From Raphanus sativus (taxonomy: Eukaryota; Streptophyta; Magnoliopsida; Brassicales; Brassicaceae), in contig NC_079515.1 in the NCBI RefSeq assembly GCF_000801105.2, positions 27,055,407 to 27,119,406 on the forward strand: a DNA stretch of 64,000 nt, read 5' to 3'. Positions within the stretch are counted from its first letter, which is position 1. Each line of letters opens with the position of its first letter. Positions 58,360 through 64,000 of the stretch are shown piece after piece. The notes beneath the pieces are model-generated. The model was not told where the DNA came from. It searched no databases and saw only the letters and a program-made list of their open reading frames with translations. A program made the position numbers and the translations under genes.

Positions 58360-59200
58360 TTTCTTGCATGCGTTACTAGTCAATATGAAACTAACACTAA
58401 AAGACAAACCTGCGAGGACGTCGAACAGAGAATAATGGGGAGTCTCCACTTGAGATTTTAGGGGGTTTATTATCTAGGTTGGGTTGTGCTGCATTTATAT
58501 TATAGAATATTGCCATATAAATGAATCAAATTCACTTATTAAACCATATTTTATATGAAATATTTACATTTTTTTCTTCCAATTTTACATTTTAGACTAA
58601 AATAATGTGCACAATTCAACCATCATCCTCTGTTTTTATAGAGTTTTGAATTACCTTGTTCTCGTCTTTTACGTTTTGTAGATTGATAAATATTCTACGG
58701 TTTTAGCAAAAAAAAAAAAGATAAATATTCTACGAGAGGAGTCAACATATCCAGCACCAAAAGAAAGTCACGTCATGTTAGTGAAAACCGGCTCTTGTTC
58801 TGTTCGTAGAGGTTTAGTTGCAGCTCTAAAATCGACGTATAGAGATCATATTATAGAGTTTTAGACAAAAAAAAAAAGAGATCATATTATAGAGTTTTAG
58901 AGTTTGTGCCTATTAACCCCAATTCACAGAACGAATCAAAGTTGTTTAAATCCGAATACATTTTGAAGGCAATCGAGATTTTGTGTTTGGTACAAGTTGG
59001 AGCTAGTAGAGAGTGAACCTTGAGAGAGAGTGTGATATTATACACAGTTTATCACCATCCTCTGTTTTTACTCATTTTTGCGTAAGAGTCAAGAAAGGTT
59101 CATATTCACAAAAATCAAAACAAGAAAGCCATGTTTCATCTCATTACGAGCTAAAAATTCGAAAAGAAAAACTAGCTAGGGTTTAGATTAACCCGATCAT
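58360..59200. other. Duplicated spacer DNA
   Basis: 58480-58600 matches the promoter region of F-box gene A. 58610-59200 matches the 3' flank of the ASK13-like gene (48660-49200). An insertion-like tandem duplicate AGAGATCATATTATAGAGTTTTAGA appears at about 58844 and 58877 (location only). No gene. Confidence 0.55.
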
Positions 59201-59204
59201 TCAA

Positions 59205-59610
59205 TCAAAATCCCACTCGTTCTCCTTGAGAATCTCTGCTTCTTCATCTACTGTAAAGTCATCCATGAGGCGGAACGTTGCGCGAATCTCCTTAGGGTCT
59301 TTGCATGCTGCGTTCACGTCAGCGACTGATCTCGCAAGTGAGATCAAAAAGACCTTTGCTGTCTAGATAATTTGCAGCAATGAGGATAGATCCACTAGCA
59401 TGATGAACTCAGCGTTCCACTTCTTGAGAGCATCAACAGCGGAGGAGGAAGAATCGATGACTACGTGGTTCTTTGCAGTATTCAATAACTAACTTGAGGA
59501 TTTTGCAAGTGACGTTGGTGATCGCATGATCGGGTGTTCACTGATTGAAGTACGTCCGACGACAAAGAATAGACCGTCGGAGGTCTTCAACGTGATCGAT
59601 CATTCGACAT
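59205..59610 (-). pseudogene. SKP1-like (ASK) pseudogene
   Basis: The minus strand aligns by eye with the ASK13-like gene. The end reads KENEWDFD then a stop (near 59205). Upstream are remnants of the CKDPKEIRA and AANYLDS segments, FITQ/MDLS-equivalent sequence with a deletion, a Ser-rich loop (SSSSAVDALKKWNAEF), and degraded N-terminal sequence. Several deletions and frameshifts prevent translation. Together with its flank it is a decayed duplicate located about 10 kb from the intact copy, beyond the F-box pair. Confidence 0.8.
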
Positions 59611-59674
59611 CGTCCTTCTTTGCTGCGTGGCTGTTTTCTCGTAAGAAATATTCAAAGGGAAGATGAAAGAAACT

Positions 59675-60420
59675 GATTATTTGTTTTATAATTTATAAAT
59701 TCTAATTCAAATAAAGAATTAATCGTAACTCAAGTAAATCAAGTTAGTCATATGAATTTGTTAATAAATTCGATTACAAAATATTTGAATTGACTACTAC
59801 GTTTAAAATATAAATACTAATACTCAAAATAAATTCTCCGGATTGTAAATATTAATTAAAACCAATATAATAGATTTGAAAATTGTGTTATTTATTTTAT
59901 GATCTACAAAATTTAATTCAGATCAAGAATTAGTCATGAATCAAGTATTAGTTATACGGATCTGTTATTTTTTTATGATTTATAAATCAAGTAATAGTCA
60001 TACAGTTTTGTCACAATATACAAAATAATAGATTTCAAAATTTTGTTATTTGTTTTATGAGTTATAAAACTTCATTCAAATCAAGAATTAGTCATAAATC
60101 AAGTATTAGTCATACAGTTTTGTTAATATATTTGAATTGACTACTAAATTTAAAAATTAAATACTCAAATTCGAAATAAGATCTCTGGATAGTTAACCTT
60201 GATTAAAAATAATATAATAGATTTAAAAATGGTGTTATTTTTCTATGATTTACAAGATTTAGTTCAAATAAATAATTAGTCATAAATCAAGTATTAGTCA
60301 TATGAATCTGTTAATAAATTTGATTTCAATAGATTTGGATGTACTACTAAGTTTAAAATATAAATACCCAAATTCAAAAATCTCTGAATTTGTAAACATT
60401 AATTAAAAAAAATTCTTGAC
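59675..60420. repeat. AT-rich tandem repeats, period about 180-230 bp
   Basis: Three to four diverged copies of a unit containing GTGTTATTTNTTTTATGATT, AAGAATTAGTCATAAATCAAG, TATTAGTCATA and TTTGAATTGACTACTAA. No protein; origin unknown, perhaps a decayed transposon interior. Confidence 0.7.
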
Positions 60421-61760
60421 TTTATAAATTGTAATATAATTTTAAATGAATTAAAATACATAAGCGAACAATATATGTTCCTATTTTTAGTTTATATTCC
60501 CTTAAATAGAAAGTAAGAGATTGCAAAAAATGTTTTGTTATTAGTAGTAACTGACAAAGTGTCTTTTTCTCTTGTATTTTTTTATTTTCTTTCGGGCAAA
60601 GGAATGTGTGTACTATGTGATTCAGTTTTAGTACTTGGTCTCTTTTTCTAATTTGTTACATCTTTTTGGATTTTACCTTAAAGCATGAGTTAAGAGTCAA
60701 TCTTTTGAATAAAATCATAACTATTAAAGAAGAAATCTCCTCTTTAGCATAAACACACATGTATATCATTCATGGTTTATGATTATTGTCATTTACACTG
60801 AAACAAATTTAGCAGTCTTGCATTATTTAAAAAACATCAAAAGGCATTTATTAATTGTGAGAAAATCTTAATTACTAAAAGTGTGTCATTTATTAATTGT
60901 GAGAAAATCTTAATTACTAAAAGCACAAAACACATGTCTCTCATATCTTAGTTACCATATGCGTTTTTACTGTTAAAAATTAATTAGCTATAATTAATGA
61001 ATTTTTAATAGTAATTATATACCAAAAAATTATATAAAGAGATTTTGTATGTATAGATATTTAAAAATGTAGCTACAATCAATAAACAAATCTACACATA
61101 CTATTTAAAATTAATGAAAATACTGTGTATTCACTAAAGATATTAATGTGTATGGATATAGATTTCAAAATTCATGAAAATACTACTTAAAAAGATATTA
61201 TGAATATGCCAACAATTTTTTGTTCATATCTTTACAAATCTGTAAATAAGTTCTTTGCATTAGTTAGACTTTATAATTTTAAACTAAAAATCAATTTTAC
61301 ATAATTAGTATATTCACTGAATGATATTAAATTTCTAAATGATCTGCTAACAGGGTGCGGAACTAACAGTTTAAAATCCGTTAACGCGCGAAGCTAACTA
61401 ACATTAAACTTTTAAAGTAAGTCGTTAACATCGTGCGAAACTAATCAACATTAAAATTTTAAAATACCGTTAATCACGCGGGAAACTTTTATTAAAGTAG
61501 TTATATATTAATTGAAAGTTAGATACTAATTTGTCATAAAATATTTTATTTTAAGAATATAACAATGCTATCTATCAAAACAATTCAAAGAAAATGCCAA
61601 TATTGGAGGAAAAAATCTACTTTTTTTAAACAATAGAAATATCTTATAATACTTTTAAATGCTTAGAAGAAAATGTGGAGTTATTGTGTTGACTGGTGGT
61701 AATATATATAAATGTATTGTGTCCAGGAAGTGATAGATACTTCTTTTACAAATATAAACT
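60421..61760. other. Intergenic, AT-rich
   Basis: A 46-base tandem duplication (CATTTATTAATTGTGAGAAA and following) lies at about 60844-60925. Around 61340-61490 there are imperfect repeats of GTTAACGCGCGAAGCTAACT-like and ACATTAAACTTTTAAA-like sequence. No gene. Confidence 0.55.
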
Positions 61761-61764
61761 GCTT

Positions 61765-61772
61765 ATATAAGC
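61765..61772 (+). promoter_or_regulatory. TATA box of the ARABIDILLO-like gene
   Basis: TATATAAG in TGCTTATATAAGCTCTCTTC, followed by a CT-rich leader. A likely leader intron runs from CCAGAG/GTGATTA (about 61888) to GACTATAG (62365), 15 bases before the ATG. Confidence 0.6.
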
Positions 61773-62380
61773 TCTCTTCTAGTGTCTCTCTCTCTTCACC
61801 TTCATTCTTCAATTCCTCAGATTATATCTTCTTCTTTCTCTGTTTCTTGGAGTAAAACTAAGACAAAGTTCTTCTCTTTTGTTCCAGAGGTGATTATTTT
61901 TTAATTATTCTTTTTTAGTTTTTGATGATCGTAAAACAGTTTTCTGATCTCTTTGCTTGAATAATGTGTTTTGATCACCACTCGGTATTGAATTTGAATA
62001 GAGATGACATATCTATTGTTCTCATAGCCAAACGATCATTCTAGGTTTGTTGAGTCTTGTTTCGGTTTCAATGTTCAAGAAACTGCTTGTCAATAATTAA
62101 TTAATTAATAATGAGTTCTACAGAAATTTATTAATTATGCAGATGCCTACACTTTTTTTAATGTCTCGAATTAACATAAAAATGTTTAAGAAAAATATTT
62201 TTGTTTTAAGTCTGATTTTCCTAGCCTAAACAAACTTTTAGAACACTAATCTATACTATTAGCAGTGAGATTCTAGTTTTGGAGCCATTGTGTATCTAAC
62301 TTTGCTTTCATTGTTTATCTAACTTTGCTTTCATTGTTCTACAAGCTTTGTTTAGTTGACTATAGACATCTGATCAAGAT

Positions 62381-64000
62381 ATGAATCCAAAAGTGCGTCA
62401 GAGAGTTGAAGAAGATGGTGAGGATACGAGTCGTAGGGTGCGTCAGAGAGTGGAGGAAGATGTAGCACGAAAGGATCAAAAGCCTGTGGACTGGACTAGT
62501 ATGATCTACGACCCGATGTTGCACATATTTACGCTATTAGACTACCCCGACCGAGCTAGCTTAGCATCGACATGTAAAGCATGGAGAAGCATTGGCGCTT
62601 CTCCATACCTGTGGAGTTCTTTGGATCTTCGCGGTTACAGGTTTAATCTCTCACTGGTGGATTGTCTTGCGAATAGGTGTGCTGATCTTCAGAAGGTTAG
62701 GTTCAGTGGTCTTCACTCTTCCTCTGCCTTAGTTAATCTCAAAGCAAAGAATCTGAGGGAGATAAGCGGCGAACATTGTGGGAATGTAACAGATGCCAAA
62801 CTGTCTATGATCGTTGCATGCCACAAAGCTCTTGAGAGCCTCCATCTTGGACCAGGCTTTGGGGAGAAGATCACTAGTGAGGCTATAAAGCGTATAGCCA
62901 TTTTCTGTCCTAAACTTAAATCGCTTCGCCTCTCTGGAATGAGAGATGTTAGCTCCGAGGCGATTACATCTTTGGCCCAGCATTGTCCACAGCTCAGTGA
63001 TGTTGGATTCCTAGATTGTCTGAACATCAACGAAGAAGCGTTTGGACAAGTGGTTTCTCTTCGCTACCTTGCTGTCACTGGGACATCAACCATTAACTGG
63101 AGAGTTGCAACTGAGAGTTGGGAGAAGCTTCCGAACTTAACCGGTTTGGATGTCTCGAGAACCAGCATTGACCATGTGGCGGTTTCAAGGCTGTTGACAT
63201 CATCTCAAAGCTTGAAAGTTGTGTGTGCTTTAAACTGCCATATGCTCGAAAATGTTGCAGATTTTGACCCTGATGAATTCGAAGGAAAGATCTTGATTGC
63301 TAAGTTTAACAATACTTTAAACGGGCTGGCTTCTATATTATTTGAAGATAACTCAAAGATGCTAAATGAAGAAACAATGTGTTGGATTGAGTGTAACCTT
63401 TCTTGTACGCTTTTATATTTGGCAGAAAACAACTTGCTAGGACTGAACAGTTTCTGGCATAACTATGGACCTAAGTTGTTTCTCAGGCTAATGCAAAGCT
63501 CACAAGAGGATGTTCAAGAGAGAGCAGCCACAGGACTTGCTGCTTTCATCCATATGGGTGATGACAATGCTAGTATATCAGTTATGCGTGATGGAGGCAT
63601 CCCAATTCTGTTAAAATTTGCTAAATCTTGGAAAAAAAGTTTTCAGTCAGAAGCTGCAAGGGCTATTGCAAACCTGTCTTTAAATGATAATGCTGCAAAG
63701 GCTGTTGCTGAAGAAGGAGGGGTCGATGTTATTCTTGGTTTAACAAAGTCTAGGAGTAGACTTGTGGCTCACGAAGCTGCTGGTGCACTGTGGCATCTCT
63801 CTCTTGGAGACGCATATAAGGTAACTTTGTCCCCTTATAAAGAGTTATTAAACCTTTTTCTCTTTAGTTAACATTGTTGCTTCTTGTTTATTTTGTATTA
63901 TAAGGCCATTTTACAAGCTGGAGGAGTGAATGTGTTGATGGAGCTTCTCTCTAGATGGCCATATGACCATGGTGAACTTCTGGTACAGGCTTGCCACCTT
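62381..64000 (+). CDS. ARABIDILLO-type F-box/LRR/armadillo protein (5' part)
   Basis: Exon 1 (62381-63820) and the start of exon 2 (63905 onward) give 512 residues before the window ends. The N-terminus is basic with RVRQRVEED present twice (a nuclear localisation-like region). An F-box follows at about residues 40-85 (YDPMLHIFTLLDYPDRASLA, STCKAWRSIGASPYLWSSLD), then LRRs (CHKALESLHLGPGFGEKITS, LKSLRLSGMRDVSSEAITSL, CPQLSDVGFLDCLNINEEAF), then armadillo repeats from about 370 (ERAATGLAAFI, AARAIANLSLNDNAAKAVAE, EEGGVDVILGLTKS, HEAAGALWHLSLGD). This is the plant ARABIDILLO family, nuclear F-box/ARM proteins that promote lateral root formation. By position it would match ARABIDILLO-2 (At3g60350), but it also resembles ARABIDILLO-1. 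The segment between LRRs and ARM repeats (about 300-360) looks shorter than I remember for the family. Confidence 0.9.

Overview
The window is plant nuclear DNA from a Brassicaceae species, very probably a Brassica. Reasons: AT-rich intergenic DNA, genes with many GT-AG introns, two plant-type nuclear tRNA genes, and CACTA, Helitron, MULE and hAT transposons. The gene order also matches the Arabidopsis thaliana chromosome 3 segment around At3g59910-At3g60350, which I recall from memory and have not aligned.

Layout. 0-2.5 kb holds the first coding exon of an ankyrin/SKIP35-like gene that runs off the left edge. 2.57-8.59 kb is a CACTA transposon with an internally deleted tnpD and a complete tnpA-like gene. 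8.6-10.97 kb holds a 5'-truncated LINE and a convergent pair of tRNA genes (Val-AAC, Asp-GTC). 10.98-18.82 kb is a second, opposite CACTA element whose two genes both look intact. 19.2-31.6 kb is a dense transposon zone: a GC-rich remnant, a hAT-type element, a minus-strand Helitron with a nested MITE, a plus-strand Helitron carrying pieces of an organellar leucyl-tRNA synthetase and a class VIII myosin, and a MULE-like element filled with degenerate telomere-like repeats.

31.7-50 kb is the gene-rich core: an F-box/kelch gene (SKIP20/KFB type), a broken ATG4 autophagy protease gene, a second small MULE-like element with telomere-like filling, the SET-domain gene ASHH4, methylenetetrahydrofolate reductase, an OB-fold tRNA-binding-domain protein, methionine aminopeptidase 2B and a SKP1-like gene (ASK13).

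50-64 kb contains gene fragments (an unrecognised one and a Rab GDI piece), two tandem F-box/LRR genes with damaged 3' ends, a decayed second copy of the ASK gene, AT-rich tandem repeats, and the 5' part of an ARABIDILLO-type F-box/armadillo gene that runs off the right edge.

Functionally, the resident genes cover one-carbon metabolism (MTHFR), N-terminal Met removal (MAP2B), chromatin methylation (ASHH4) and SCF ubiquitin ligases: a SKP1-like adaptor lies within the same 64 kb as four F-box genes. All terminal repeats and target-site duplications were read by eye from the sequence. Family names rest on recalled similarity and no database search was possible.
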